The notes: generated by a model not told the origin, from the letters alone. A stretch of 64,000 nt of DNA from Mycobacterium sp. D16Q14 (GCA_002013415.1 MAEX01000004.1:124001-188000), one strand, 5' to 3'. Positions 35,465 to 44,891 are shown, numbered from the stretch's first letter. Translations and numbers: made by a program.

Positions 35465-37362
35465 TGCGCCCGACGATCAGTGAGCTCCGGGGCTGGAATC
35501 TTGACGCGCTCAGCAAGGCCGCCGACATCGCCCGCGACAACGCCCAGACGCTGGATGCGTCGCTGGACTCGTGCGACCGCGTGTTCAACGATGCCTCGGG
35601 CTGGTTCGGCAAGACGCACGATGCGGCGCGGTCCAAGGTCGACCAGGAGCTGGACCACGGCCGTGAGGTCCGGAACGTCCTGAACCGGTTATCCGATGAC
35701 GCCGAAGATGCGGGACGAACGCTCAAGCACGCCAAGGAGTACACGCTTCAGGACGTGGACGCCGCTGTCTCCGAGGGATTCACGGTTACCGATACCGGGG
35801 AGGTCAGCCACCCGGATTCAACGAAGGCACAGGCTGCCGCCGACCACCAGCGCAGGATTCAGGCGGGACTGGACGAGGTGGCTCGGCTGGACGAGATGTA
35901 CGGCAGGAAGCTGCGGGAAGCCGTCAACGATCTGGAGGCCATGCGCGACGGGCAGCAGGACGTCACGTTGCCGACGGGGGAGAAGATTGATCCCGACGCA
36001 CTCGTCGACCGGGTTCGTGGCATGTCCGAGGAAGAGCGTCGTGCGTTCTTGGAGGGGCTGACCCCCGAGACGGTGCATCAGATGGTCATCGCCGACCCCG
36101 AGTTCATGGGGAACACCAACGGGGTGCCCTTCGATGTTCGCGCGGACGCCAACGAGATCAACATCAGGAACGCGCTCATCGACGAACTGCAGAGATCCAC
36201 GCCCGATCAGGCGCGGGTCGATCAGCTCAGGGCGATGCTCGCACCCATGAGTGACCCGTTCGCGACGGTTCCTGCCGGCGGTTCCCCCGCCGACTTCAAG
36301 ATCGATCGCAAGTTCGTCATGTTCTCCACGGAGGGCAACGGCCGGATGATCGAACAGATCGGCGACCTCAAACCCGGGGCGCCGGGCGTCGGGGTCTATG
36401 TCCCTGGCACCAACACCAACCTCAACGGCAGTAGAAACAACCACGATTCGGCCGTCAACCTGGCGAAACAGAGCGGGTCGCCGGTCTTCCTCTATATGGA
36501 GAACGATTTTCCGCAGGGGCTGGACAAGGCGACCGACCCGTCGTACGGATTGGCCATGGCACCGCAACTCGTCTCGTTCGGCAAGGAGCTCGACGCGGAG
36601 GTCGCCCGCCACGCGCCCGGTACGCCCACTACCTACATTGGGCACTCGTACGGCGGATCTATTGTCGGCACAGCCGAACAGATGGGGCTGCGCGCCGACC
36701 GCGTGTTGTACGCGTCCTCCGCGGGCACGGGAATCCTCAGTACCGAGTGGCACAACCCCAATCCGAATGTCCAGCGGTTCTCCATGACTGCTCCCGGCGA
36801 CCTCATCGGTGCTGCGCAACTTGCTCCACGGGATAGCGATATTCCCACCGGATTCTCCCCGTTCCCGGGGGTCAATCTGGACCTTCCGCCGGTGATTCCG
36901 CGGGCTCCGGACGGCGACATCGGAAACCCGCATGCGGGTAATCCGCTTGGCGGAGACCCGGATTCGATTCCCGGAGTCACCCGTCTCGATACCGGCTATT
37001 ACAGCGATGAGAACAGGGATCATCCCGGTGAGGTGGTGTTCGGCCCGAACGGGCACGGCAGCTACTGGGACGATCCGAAGTCCGACGCGTTTCAGAACAT
37101 GGCGAACGTGATCAGGGGTGGTGAGGTGACCACCTACGTCGAACGAGGCATCGAGTCGAACAATGTCGACATCAATCTCGGGGACGACAGCAGCTTGAAC
37201 GAGTCGGTGAAGGATATCGCCAAGGCGTACGGCGATCAGTGGTTGTCGGGGGCCAAGATCGGCCCGTTCACGTTGCCTACCAATCCCAGATGGGAAGACC
37301 CCTACGGCAATCCGCATGTCACAGACAATCCGGGCCTTGGTCGAAAGGTGCAGGTTCGATGA
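35464..37362 (+). CDS. DUF1023-type alpha/beta hydrolase, predicted type VII secretion effector
   Basis: 632 residues. The first 200 are long alpha helices like the LXG/WXG100 region of T7SS substrates (RPTISELRGWNLDALSKAADIARDNAQ). From about 280 a DUF1023 hydrolase follows, with the nucleophile in YIGHSYGGS (Ser395) and nearby DRVLYASSAG. The C-terminal tail has the HGSYWDDPKS motif with a plausible catalytic His. Possibly a lipase or esterase. Coupled to the EspC-like gene upstream and a lipoprotein gene downstream. Confidence 0.75.
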   Translation: MRPTISELRGWNLDALSKAADIARDNAQTLDASLDSCDRVFNDASGWFGKTHDAARSKVDQELDHGREVRNVLNRLSDDAEDAGRTLKHAKEYTLQDVDAAVSEGFTVTDTGEVSHPDSTKAQAAADHQRRIQAGLDEVARLDEMYGRKLREAVNDLEAMRDGQQDVTLPTGEKIDPDALVDRVRGMSEEERRAFLEGLTPETVHQMVIADPEFMGNTNGVPFDVRADANEINIRNALIDELQRSTPDQARVDQLRAMLAPMSDPFATVPAGGSPADFKIDRKFVMFSTEGNGRMIEQIGDLKPGAPGVGVYVPGTNTNLNGSRNNHDSAVNLAKQSGSPVFLYMENDFPQGLDKATDPSYGLAMAPQLVSFGKELDAEVARHAPGTPTTYIGHSYGGSIVGTAEQMGLRADRVLYASSAGTGILSTEWHNPNPNVQRFSMTAPGDLIGAAQLAPRDSDIPTGFSPFPGVNLDLPPVIPRAPDGDIGNPHAGNPLGGDPDSIPGVTRLDTGYYSDENRDHPGEVVFGPNGHGSYWDDPKSDAFQNMANVIRGGEVTTYVERGIESNNVDINLGDDSSLNESVKDIAKAYGDQWLSGAKIGPFTLPTNPRWEDPYGNPHVTDNPGLGRKVQVR

Positions 37363-37868
37363 CGCGCGCATGGACGGCCGCGATGGCGGGATTGACGATG
37401 CTGGTTGCGGTTTCGTGTAATCCCGGTGCGGACAGCGAGCAAGGAGGCAGTAAGAGCATGGAATCCACGTCGGTAAAGATGTCCGAGGCACTGCGGGTCA
37501 CGGCCGAGAATCTGGCGTTCGTCACGGCGGAGAAGGTGCAGCCGGGTGTCAACGACGTCGAGCGGATGGGCTGCCGTACGAGCTACAACTCGGCCCTCCC
37601 GGAGGGTCCGCCGTGGTGGTTGCGTCTGCAGCGCGATTTCGCCGACCCCACTCCTGAGCTGATCTCGGGCGTGCTGGATCGCCTCGAATCGCTGTCCGGT
37701 AAGGGGTTTCGCCGTCAGGAAAGCAAGCGGCCGGAGCCCGAGCCGCAGAACAGCCGGACCTATCGCGATGACGCCGGTTACATCGTGAGCGCACGTGAAG
37801 ACATGCGCGGCAATGGGATCCACGTGTACGTGGTCACCGCGTCGTCCCCGTGCGCCAACGAGGACTAG
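37359..37868 (+). CDS. Small putative lipoprotein coupled to the T7SS hydrolase
   Basis: 169 residues from the ATG at 37359, overlapping the hydrolase stop (ATGA). A signal peptide ends in VAVSC-NPG, a near-canonical lipobox with Cys about residue 20. The mature domain has two further Cys and no recognised fold. Position suggests it protects against, or chaperones, the hydrolase, like lipoprotein partners of T7SS lipases in Firmicutes; this is inference. Convergent with the phosphatase gene (4-bp overlap). Confidence 0.65.
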   Translation: MTRAWTAAMAGLTMLVAVSCNPGADSEQGGSKSMESTSVKMSEALRVTAENLAFVTAEKVQPGVNDVERMGCRTSYNSALPEGPPWWLRLQRDFADPTPELISGVLDRLESLSGKGFRRQESKRPEPEPQNSRTYRDDAGYIVSAREDMRGNGIHVYVVTASSPCANED

Positions 37869-38548
37869 CGGTAGGTCACCAGATCCCGGTTGCCGCCATC
37901 GCCGATCAGATGGGTGTGGTCGTTGAAGGCGAGCAGGCTCAGGCCGCGCTTGCCGTTGACCAGCGAGGTGATCGACGAGTTGATGACAACGCGTTGTGCG
38001 GTAAGCCAATTCGATACGCGCCCGCCGCCATCCGTGGCCCAGAGGTCCGCGACGATCATCCCGATGACTCCGGCTGAGGTGGCCACCACGGTGTCACCGT
38101 CGCGCGTGGCGGCATCGGCCACGGCAGCCAGCACGCGCTGCTGGAAGCGGGTGTAGCTCTCTGCGTACCCTCCGGATGAATCGGTGCTCGCCCATTTCGC
38201 CAGGCCGTCTTCCAGAATGGCTTGGGTGTCGCCTTTGGCCAGGCTCTTGACCGTGTTGACGGACGCCAGGCGGCGCATCCGCGAGTTGCCGACAATCTCC
38301 TTGTAGTCGTACTCATCCCAGCGATCATCCTGCTGCGGCTCTGATCCCAGTGCGTCGGAGATGGCCTCGCCGGTCTGCCGTTGCCGCTTCATTCCTCCGT
38401 GCAGGAGCCGGGTGCCGCTGAGGCCGCGGCGGGCGAGCTCTGCCGCCACGGTGTCGGCCTGTCGCTGTCCGACGCTGGTCAACGGGCTATCGGGGCTGCT
38501 GGAGTAGTTGGCAGCCTGACCATGCCGGACCAGGTAGATGACGCCCAT
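37865..38548 (-). CDS. Histidine phosphatase superfamily protein
   Basis: 227 residues. The RHG catalytic motif in YLVRHGQA at the N-terminus, GMKRQRQTGEAISDAL with the Arg that binds phosphate, WDEYDYKEI with the acid, and a C-terminal VVATSAGVIG where the second His is replaced by Ser. Canonical members carry His there, so activity may be reduced or different. Phosphoglycerate-mutase-like fold; substrate unknown. Confidence 0.82.
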   Translation of the reverse strand: MGVIYLVRHGQAANYSSSPDSPLTSVGQRQADTVAAELARRGLSGTRLLHGGMKRQRQTGEAISDALGSEPQQDDRWDEYDYKEIVGNSRMRRLASVNTVKSLAKGDTQAILEDGLAKWASTDSSGGYAESYTRFQQRVLAAVADAATRDGDTVVATSAGVIGMIVADLWATDGGGRVSNWLTAQRVVINSSITSLVNGKRGLSLLAFNDHTHLIGDGGNRDLVTYR

Positions 38549-38565
38549 ACAAGGAATCGTATCGA

Positions 38566-39249
38566 CTAGCCGCCGTCGAGGAGTCGCCGCTTCTCCGCCT
38601 CAAACTCCGCCTCGGTCAGGGCTCCTGAATCTCGCAGGTCAGCAAGAGATTTAAGCTGATCAATGCGGATTCCGTCGCCAGTAGGTTCATAGGCCGAGAC
38701 CGGTTGCGCGGTTGCCGGGGATGACGGACGGACAGTGCGCGATCTCGTCAGCAGATAGGCGATCCAGCCCAGCGTCGCGGCTCCGAGCAATCCGGCGAAG
38801 CCCCAGGTGAGAGGCCAATACGGGCTGGCGTGGCCGAAGGCGAGGCGTGGATTGACGAACCCGTTCACCTCGCCCTCGACCTGCACGTCGTACGTACCGG
38901 CGGCGGGGATCTGCGCGACCCACACCCGACGGCGGGCATCGCCGTTCACCGTTGTCGAGCTTCCAAGGCTCTCGCGGACCTGGGGTTCTGCCACCCCGTC
39001 CGGCGGAAAAATGGACAGACCAAGCGGGGGGATGAGCAGCCCGTTGTCGCCGGATACCCAGGAGTGGAAGCTGATGGTCACCTCGCCGGCCGGCAGTTCC
39101 AGCCGTGTGTTGCCCGGGATCTTCACCTCGCCGTAGGCGTCGTACTCATCGAACACGAACACGTTCAGGATGAGGGACACGATGATGCCGATAACCCCGC
39201 CGACGGTCATCATGGTGAGAGTCAGTACCGAGGCCCGGCGCGTGCTCAT
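38566..39249 (-). CDS. Membrane protein with C-terminal SHOCT domain
   Basis: 227 residues from the ATG at 39249. One N-terminal membrane helix (LTLTMMTVGGVIGIIVSLILNVFVF), an extracytoplasmic beta-rich domain of about 130 residues, a second helix (WPLTWGFAGLLGAATLGWIAYLL), then a cytosolic SHOCT motif (LKSLADLRDSGALTEAEFEAEKRRLL). SHOCT tails mediate oligomerisation or recruitment. Divergent from the acyl-CoA dehydrogenase gene. Confidence 0.72.
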   Translation of the reverse strand: MSTRRASVLTLTMMTVGGVIGIIVSLILNVFVFDEYDAYGEVKIPGNTRLELPAGEVTISFHSWVSGDNGLLIPPLGLSIFPPDGVAEPQVRESLGSSTTVNGDARRRVWVAQIPAAGTYDVQVEGEVNGFVNPRLAFGHASPYWPLTWGFAGLLGAATLGWIAYLLTRSRTVRPSSPATAQPVSAYEPTGDGIRIDQLKSLADLRDSGALTEAEFEAEKRRLLDGG

Positions 39250-39297
39250 GTGCCGAAGTCTGTCACGTGCCGCGCCAACCGCCCTAGCATCGGACAG

Positions 39298-40533
39298 ATG
39301 GACTTCGCCCCCTCTGCCCGCGCCGCTGAACTGACCGCCGCCGTCCGGGAGTTCGTCGACACGGAGATCATGCCGGCGGAGCGCGCGGTGCTGGCCCATC
39401 ATGACCAGCTGCTGGGTGCGCGTGCCGGTACGACGGCCGAGCTCTGGGCCGTCCCTCCGGAGCTGGACACGTTGAAGGCGAAGGCGCGCGCGGCGGGGTT
39501 ATGGAACCTCTTCCTGCCAGATCCGGAGTTGGGCGGTGGGCTGTCCAACTCCGAGTACGCGCCGCTGGCCGAGCAGATGGGCCGATCGCTCTTCGCGCCC
39601 ACCGTATTCAACTGCAACGCACCAGATTCCGGGAACATGGAAGTGCTGCACCGATACGGCAGCCAGGAGCAGAAGGAGATCTGGCTCGAACCGCTACTGG
39701 AGGGCGATATCCGGTCTGCCTTCTGCATGACCGAGCCCGATGTCGCGTCCTCCGATGCCACGAACATGGCGGCCACCGCCATCGTCGACGGCGACGAGGT
39801 TGTGATCAATGGCCGCAAGTGGTGGAGCACCGGCGTCGGTCATCCCGACTGCAAGGTGATCATCTTCATGGGGCTGACCGACCCCGCCGCGCATCGGTAC
39901 GCACGCCACTCGATGGTGCTGGTCCCGATGGACACCCCGGGCGTCACCATCGAACGGATGCTGCCGACGATGGGGTTCTACGACGAGCCGGGCGGCCACG
40001 GCGTGGTGTCCTTCGAGAATGTGCGCCTGCCCGTGGATGCCTTCATCGCGGGACCGGGCAAGGGATTCGAGATCGCCCAGGGACGGCTGGGACCGGGCCG
40101 GGTGCATCATGCGATGCGCCTGATCGGCCTGGCTGAGGTGGCGCTGGAGCACGCGTGCCGACGCGGACTGGACCGAACCGCATTCGGAAAACCGTTGGTG
40201 AACCTGGGCGGAAACCGCGAGCGCATCGCCGACGCCCGGATCGCAATCAACCAGACCCGGCTGCTGGTACTGCATGCCGCCTGGCTGCTGGACACCGTGG
40301 GCATCATGGGTGCGTTGTCGGCAGTTTCAGAAATCAAGGTGGCCGCACCGAACATGGCTCAACAGATCATCGACATGGCGATCCAGATCCATGGTGGTGG
40401 GGGGCTTTCCCATGATTTCCCGTTGGCGGCGGCCTGGGTGAACGCCCGTGCGCTACGGCTGGCCGACGGACCCGACGAGGTGCATCGCGGTGTGGTGGCC
40501 CGGATCGAACTGGCCAAATTCGCTACCGACTGA
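39298..40533 (+). CDS. Acyl-CoA dehydrogenase
   Basis: 411 residues. The ATG at 39298 is 7 nt after TAGCAT (leaderless) and matches the family N-terminus. Motifs: FCMTEPDVASSDATNM (FAD/substrate), KWWSTGVGHPDCKV, and IHGGGGLSHDFPLA near the C-terminus. Length and sequence resemble the ACAD10/11-like branch of bacterial FadE enzymes. Beta-oxidation of an unidentified acyl-CoA. The 3' end overlaps the convergent exporter gene by 11 bp. Confidence 0.88.
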   Translation: MDFAPSARAAELTAAVREFVDTEIMPAERAVLAHHDQLLGARAGTTAELWAVPPELDTLKAKARAAGLWNLFLPDPELGGGLSNSEYAPLAEQMGRSLFAPTVFNCNAPDSGNMEVLHRYGSQEQKEIWLEPLLEGDIRSAFCMTEPDVASSDATNMAATAIVDGDEVVINGRKWWSTGVGHPDCKVIIFMGLTDPAAHRYARHSMVLVPMDTPGVTIERMLPTMGFYDEPGGHGVVSFENVRLPVDAFIAGPGKGFEIAQGRLGPGRVHHAMRLIGLAEVALEHACRRGLDRTAFGKPLVNLGGNRERIADARIAINQTRLLVLHAAWLLDTVGIMGALSAVSEIKVAAPNMAQQIIDMAIQIHGGGGLSHDFPLAAAWVNARALRLADGPDEVHRGVVARIELAKFATD

Positions 40534-41824
40534 TGGTGAGCGCGTAACGCATACCGCGGTGCAGGCTCGCTCCCACCAAGAGTCCCAGTGCGATCGAGAA
40601 GATCGCCATGCAGGTGTCGAGCAGCGCGGTGAGGTTGGCATGTCCGGTGGCAGCGACCTCGCTGACATTCACGAAGCTCAACGCACCCGGCACCAGACAC
40701 CAGAAAGCGGCCAGTAGCAACACGATTGCCGAAGGCGCGCCCTTGAATCGCGCCGCGAACAGGGCGAAGGGAACGACGGCGACCGCCCCGATGAAGCCGG
40801 TCATCGCCGGTGCCAGGAACAGGCCGCCGAGTCGCTGTCCCAACATGGCGACGCCGATCGCCAGAATCAGCCAGATGAGCGATCCGCGCGGTGCGGACTT
40901 GTACAGGTAGAACCCGACCGCGATCACCGGCACCGCCAGCGCGATCGTCCAGCTGCCCAGCGGCGGCCCCAGGGAAGAGGGCTCCGGTGGCCCAGCCACT
41001 TTCACACCGATGACCACGCCGAACGCCAACAGCATCAGCTGTGCGATGCCGTACACGATGCGGGTGGACCCGGCCATCAGTTGAGTACTCGTCAGCTCCA
41101 GCGCCCCGATGGTGAGGGTCACTCCGGGGAGTACGGCGATCAAAGCCGGCGCCACCACTCGGGCCAGACCCTCGCTGGGCACATTCGCGACGATGAACGT
41201 GCTGATCACCGTCACCACAAAGGCGGCGACGGCGGGCATCGTGGCGGCCAGGGTGGGCATGGGATTGGTCGCCAACATCAGCACGCCGACGATCAGGCCC
41301 AGTACCAGGTAGGCGGGCAGAGCCGAGGAGGTCGGCGCTAGCGCGAGTCCGAAGCCGAGGGTCAGGATGGTGTGCCCGATGACGGTGAGGATGGTCCCGA
41401 AACGTGGTTTCAAGCACCGGATCTCATAGATTCTTGCGATGGCGTCGGCCGGTGCGATCGCCCCGGCAGCGGCCATGTCGGCGATGGTGTCGATATGGCC
41501 GGCCTGGTCCAACTGCGCTGTGCTGCGGGTGGATTCCTCCACTTCCAGCTGCCCGGTGACGCCGTCGATCTGGATGATCAGCACCGTGGGCAGGACAACG
41601 GCGCGTAGCTCCTTGTCGGTGTATTGCGGTGCGATGTCGTGCAGTTTGGCCAACACCAGGTTCGTCGGCTGACCGACCTCAAGCATCGCGATGCCGAGCA
41701 TCCGGAGCATCGTGACAACCTCGGCGTCGTCGAAATGCTTCGCGTCAGCCAGCGGTATGGGCTTGTCCTTGAGAGCCTTCCGGACAAGCGCCATCGTCCG
41801 TCCACGCCAGGTCAGCGCCGTCAT
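40523..41824 (-). CDS. Threonine/serine exporter family protein (ThrE-like)
   Basis: 433 residues with ten predicted membrane helices after a soluble N-terminal domain. It combines both ThrE halves: the N-terminal domain (LRMLGIAMLEVGQPTNLVLAKLHDIA) and the C-terminal four-helix part. ThrE exports threonine and serine in corynebacteria. Followed 21 bp upstream by the LapA-type gene on the same strand. Confidence 0.82.
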   Translation of the reverse strand: MTALTWRGRTMALVRKALKDKPIPLADAKHFDDAEVVTMLRMLGIAMLEVGQPTNLVLAKLHDIAPQYTDKELRAVVLPTVLIIQIDGVTGQLEVEESTRSTAQLDQAGHIDTIADMAAAGAIAPADAIARIYEIRCLKPRFGTILTVIGHTILTLGFGLALAPTSSALPAYLVLGLIVGVLMLATNPMPTLAATMPAVAAFVVTVISTFIVANVPSEGLARVVAPALIAVLPGVTLTIGALELTSTQLMAGSTRIVYGIAQLMLLAFGVVIGVKVAGPPEPSSLGPPLGSWTIALAVPVIAVGFYLYKSAPRGSLIWLILAIGVAMLGQRLGGLFLAPAMTGFIGAVAVVPFALFAARFKGAPSAIVLLLAAFWCLVPGALSFVNVSEVAATGHANLTALLDTCMAIFSIALGLLVGASLHRGMRYALTISR

Positions 41825-41845
41825 GCGCCGAACTGTAGTCGGGTC

Positions 41846-42214
41846 TTAGGCCTTCAGGTTCTTCTTTGCCGCGCGGCGCAGCTGGATGATGCGCACCCCA
41901 CCGACCAGGGCGGTGAGCGCTGCACCGGTGATGGCCGCGAACAACACCGTGATGCCCAGAGGCATCTGGATCTCCCACGAGAGGAAGTGGGTGGTCGTGT
42001 CCGTCAGGTTCTGCAGAATGAACACCAGCAGCAGAATCAGGATCAACAGGCCAAGGATGACGCCGGTCCAAGTCGCCGCCGCACGGGTCCGCTTGACCGC
42101 ATCTTCCTTCTTGACGGCCTTCGCGGGGGGCAGAGGCGCCTGCTCTCCAACGGGGACGTCGATAGATGCATCGGCAACCGGAGAGTCCGGAGTCGTACCG
42201 GGGTCACTGGTCAT
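41846..42214 (-). CDS. LapA/DUF1049-family two-helix membrane protein
   Basis: 122 residues. A Pro-rich cytosolic N-terminus of about 45 residues, then two membrane helices (TWTGVILGLLILILLLVFILQN and GITVLFAAITGAALTALVGG) flanking the conserved LSWEIQMPLG, and a basic tail. Matches the lipopolysaccharide-assembly-protein-A domain family. Role in actinobacteria unknown. Likely co-transcribed with the ThrE-like gene. Confidence 0.75.
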   Translation of the reverse strand: MTSDPGTTPDSPVADASIDVPVGEQAPLPPAKAVKKEDAVKRTRAAATWTGVILGLLILILLLVFILQNLTDTTTHFLSWEIQMPLGITVLFAAITGAALTALVGGVRIIQLRRAAKKNLKA

Positions 42215-42264
42215 ACGTTCATCATTTGCTACATAGGCGGTTATTGCAAGCGCCCACGGTCGGT

Positions 42265-42299
42265 TTTTCGCGGAGAACGCCCAGTGGATACCGCGAAAA
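42265..42299. terminator. 9-bp inverted repeat with T-rich ends (terminator-like)
   Basis: TTTTCGCGG (42265-42273) and CCGCGAAAA (42291-42299) are perfect reverse complements around a 17-nt loop. It lies after the stop of the oxidoreductase gene at 42318 (minus strand) and before the LapA-type gene. T-rich on both sides, so it could terminate in either direction; equally a regulator site. Confidence 0.45.
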
Positions 42300-42317
42300 G
42301 CCGCCGCTTGGCGCAGG

Positions 42318-43400
42318 TCAGGCGCGGATAGTTCCTTGGCCCGCGATCAACGGCAAATCCAGCGGCGTCAGGAAGCCAGGTTTAGCGTCGATGACCGCGG
42401 GTATCGCGTTGATGGCCCGCATCCCGGTGGCAAGGCAGCCGCCGATCGCGCCATCACCGGTGCGTTCGTCTCGGAACACCGTCTCCTGGGTGATGTTCGG
42501 GCTGCCTTTGATCTCGATGCGGTACGCGTCGTTGTCGACCGACTGTGCCCGCGGCCAATGCGGTGCGGTGTCATTGGTGATCCGGTTGACGTGCTCGATG
42601 ACGATCTTCGGCTTACCGCCCACCCAGCCGCGGATCTCGAATCGCACTGCGGCACAATGACCCGCCTCGATGGTGCCCGTGTTGGGTTCCGCGCCGTAGG
42701 CGATCTCGGTTGGCGTCGCCCACTTTTCGTAGACGGTATCGATCTTGTCGAGTTTGACCCCGACGGCGTCGGCGATCATCGGAATGGTGTGGCCCCATGC
42801 CAGGATCAGCACCTCGGGGATCTCCAATACCGCCGGTTGGTCCATGGGCGCGCCCAGTCCCATCGGCATGCTGAAATCACCGTTGTAGTACTGGTAGTCG
42901 AGGAGTTCCTGTACCAGAACAGAATCGACCCGTCCGCCCACGCCGAGCAGGGTCATCGGGAACAGATCGTTGGCGAAGCCGGGGTCGATACCGGTGGTGA
43001 AACAGGAGGTCTGACCGTCCTCACAGGCCTGCTTGATATCGGTCAGCATCTCGGGCGGGCACACCTGCGGGTACACCCACGGCGTCATCGCGGTGGAGAC
43101 GACGTTGTGCCCACTGCGCAGCGCCCGGGACATGTTGTCGATGTTTTCCAGCGCGTACTGTGCCGTCGGTCCGAAGTACCCGACGGTGCCCTCGGTGCCC
43201 AGCGCGGCGTCGATATCGGTGGTGGCCGCCAGTCCAATCGGGTGGCTGCCGACCAGGGTCCCCACGTCCACGCCGTCCTTGGCCGGATCGTGTACCAGGA
43301 CGGCGGCCAGCTCGAATACCGGATGGTCCAATAGTTCGCGGATCACCAGCTTGCCGACAACCCCTGTGCCCCAGACGATGACGGGATACTTATCACTCAT
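42318..43400 (-). CDS. Dihydrodipicolinate-reductase-like NAD(P)-dependent oxidoreductase
   Basis: 360 residues. Rossmann motif VIVWGTGVVGKLVIREL at residue 8, a DapB-like layout and the C-terminal LIAGQGTIRA. Many such actinobacterial proteins are annotated 2,4-diaminopentanoate dehydrogenase-like; the substrate is unknown. 28 bp downstream of the SDR gene on the same strand; together they may form a small catabolic pair under the TetR regulator at 44271. Confidence 0.8.
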   Translation of the reverse strand: MSDKYPVIVWGTGVVGKLVIRELLDHPVFELAAVLVHDPAKDGVDVGTLVGSHPIGLAATTDIDAALGTEGTVGYFGPTAQYALENIDNMSRALRSGHNVVSTAMTPWVYPQVCPPEMLTDIKQACEDGQTSCFTTGIDPGFANDLFPMTLLGVGGRVDSVLVQELLDYQYYNGDFSMPMGLGAPMDQPAVLEIPEVLILAWGHTIPMIADAVGVKLDKIDTVYEKWATPTEIAYGAEPNTGTIEAGHCAAVRFEIRGWVGGKPKIVIEHVNRITNDTAPHWPRAQSVDNDAYRIEIKGSPNITQETVFRDERTGDGAIGGCLATGMRAINAIPAVIDAKPGFLTPLDLPLIAGQGTIRA

Positions 43401-43428
43401 GCTCTACCCACTCTCTTCGCGTAAGCGC

Positions 43429-44211
43429 TCATCGGAAAAACTCCCCACCATTGACGAATAAGGTCTGCCCGGTCACCATGCGTGCCCGGTCGGATGCGAA
43501 GAACACCACCGCGTCGGCGACGTCTTCATCGGCGGGCATCTCGCCCAGGGGGAACTTGGCCGTCAGTTCCGCCAGCACCTCCGCTTCCGTGATGCTGCGC
43601 TGCTGGGCGACCAGACCGATGTACAGCTGGATGGGTGGCCCGTACATCCAGGTCGGCACGACCATGTTGAGCCGAATCTTGTGCGGCCCGAGCTCCTTTG
43701 CCAGCTGATACATGGCGTTCTGTAGGGCTCCCTTGGACGTCGCATACGCGGCCTGGGGCAGCTGTGGATGAAATGCCGATTGTGAACCGATGAAGACCAC
43801 CGACCCGCCGTTCTTCTTCAGCTCCGGTACGGCCGCCTGAACGAGTTGGAGCGTGCCGACGACGTTCGTGCTCAGCATCGCCTGCCACTGGGCCAGATCC
43901 GCACCCTCGATACCGCCGAACACGTCCTCCTTGGCAGCGACGTTCACCAGTGCGTCCACCGCGCCGAACCTCTCGACGGCCGTGTCGATGAGGCCTTGGC
44001 ACGCCTGTGCGTCGGTGATGTCGGTGACGGCCCACGCGGCGGTGCCGCCCGAATCATCGAGTTCGGCGGACAGCTTTTCGAGGTTTTCCCGGGTCCGCGC
44101 GCCGAGCACTACATTCGCGCCGTCTTGGTGCGCCTTGAGCGCGACCTCGCGGCCCAATCCAGTGCCTACACCGGATATCACCACCGTTTTTCCGGAAAGA
44201 AGTCCTGTCAT
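43429..44211 (-). CDS. Short-chain dehydrogenase/reductase
   Basis: 260 residues from the ATG at 44211. The TGxxxGxG-type motif reads VISGVGTGLGREVA; catalytic Ser in FIGSQSAF and YxxxK in AAYATSKGAL. Ends NGGEFF. Oxidoreductase of unknown substrate. Divergent from a TetR gene with an inverted repeat between them. Confidence 0.87.
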   Translation of the reverse strand: MTGLLSGKTVVISGVGTGLGREVALKAHQDGANVVLGARTRENLEKLSAELDDSGGTAAWAVTDITDAQACQGLIDTAVERFGAVDALVNVAAKEDVFGGIEGADLAQWQAMLSTNVVGTLQLVQAAVPELKKNGGSVVFIGSQSAFHPQLPQAAYATSKGALQNAMYQLAKELGPHKIRLNMVVPTWMYGPPIQLYIGLVAQQRSITEAEVLAELTAKFPLGEMPADEDVADAVVFFASDRARMVTGQTLFVNGGEFFR

Positions 44212-44244
44212 CGGCTGCCTTTCTCTCTGTGACCCACACCTCAA

Positions 44245-44261
44245 CGTTACACAGTGTTACG
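44245..44261. promoter_or_regulatory. 17-bp TetR operator candidate
   Basis: CGTTACAC-A-GTGTTACG: 7 of 8 positions are reverse complementary. It lies between the divergent SDR and TetR starts and overlaps TACGAT, the predicted -10 (44258-44263) of the TetR gene, fitting autorepression and control of the SDR/oxidoreductase pair. Confidence 0.55.
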
Positions 44262-44270
44262 ATATTTGCA

Positions 44271-44891
44271 ATGAGCACCGATGAGTTACCCGTAGGCAGG
44301 GGCCGCCGCCGCAGCTCCGATATCGACACCAAGGCGCTTGCTGCTGCGCGTGAGCTTCTGGTGGAGCAGGGCTGGGACGCCACCACCATGGTTGCGATCG
44401 CCGAGCGCGCCGGAGTGGGCAAGCCGGCGCTGTACCGCCGCTGGCCCTCGCGCGCGCACCTGGTGTTCGAGGCGGTTTTCGGTTGGACGGCGCCCACCCG
44501 GGAGATGAGCGCCGCCGCGGGAGTTGGCGACTGGGTCCGGGAATCCTGCTCGTACACAGCCGAACTCTTCGAACGGCCGGATGTCATCGCGGCCGCACCC
44601 GCGCTTCTCGGCCAGATGCGGACCGATCCCGAATTGGGGCAGGCGCTGTGGGCAAGCTTCGGCGAGACGGGTGCCGAACTTCTGTCGCAGGTGATGCGCG
44701 CGCAGCGTCCGGAGATCGGGCAGCACGAGGCGCGCGATCGGGCCAACGCCACGATGTTGATGATCATCGGAGCGAATGTCCTCGCTCGTCAGCTGCTTCC
44801 CGATGAGCAGGCGGAGGCGGTTATCAAATATTTGCCAGAGCTCTTGGCTGGGCCGGGTGGAACTCCGGAAACCACGACCCCTACTGGTTAG
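44271..44891 (+). CDS. TetR-family transcriptional regulator
   Basis: 206 residues. HTH in residues about 25-55: TTMVAIAERAGVGKPALYRRWPSRAHLV. The C-terminal domain is a TetR ligand pocket. The ATG is 7 nt after TACGAT (leaderless). Probably represses the divergent SDR-oxidoreductase operon through the 44245-44261 site. Confidence 0.9.
   Translation: MSTDELPVGRGRRRSSDIDTKALAAARELLVEQGWDATTMVAIAERAGVGKPALYRRWPSRAHLVFEAVFGWTAPTREMSAAAGVGDWVRESCSYTAELFERPDVIAAAPALLGQMRTDPELGQALWASFGETGAELLSQVMRAQRPEIGQHEARDRANATMLMIIGANVLARQLLPDEQAEAVIKYLPELLAGPGGTPETTTPTG

Noticed and set aside
35818..37491. Minus-strand 557-residue frame over the DUF1023 gene
   Set aside because: Antisense shadow; the plus-strand hydrolase has recognisable motifs and start-stop coupling.
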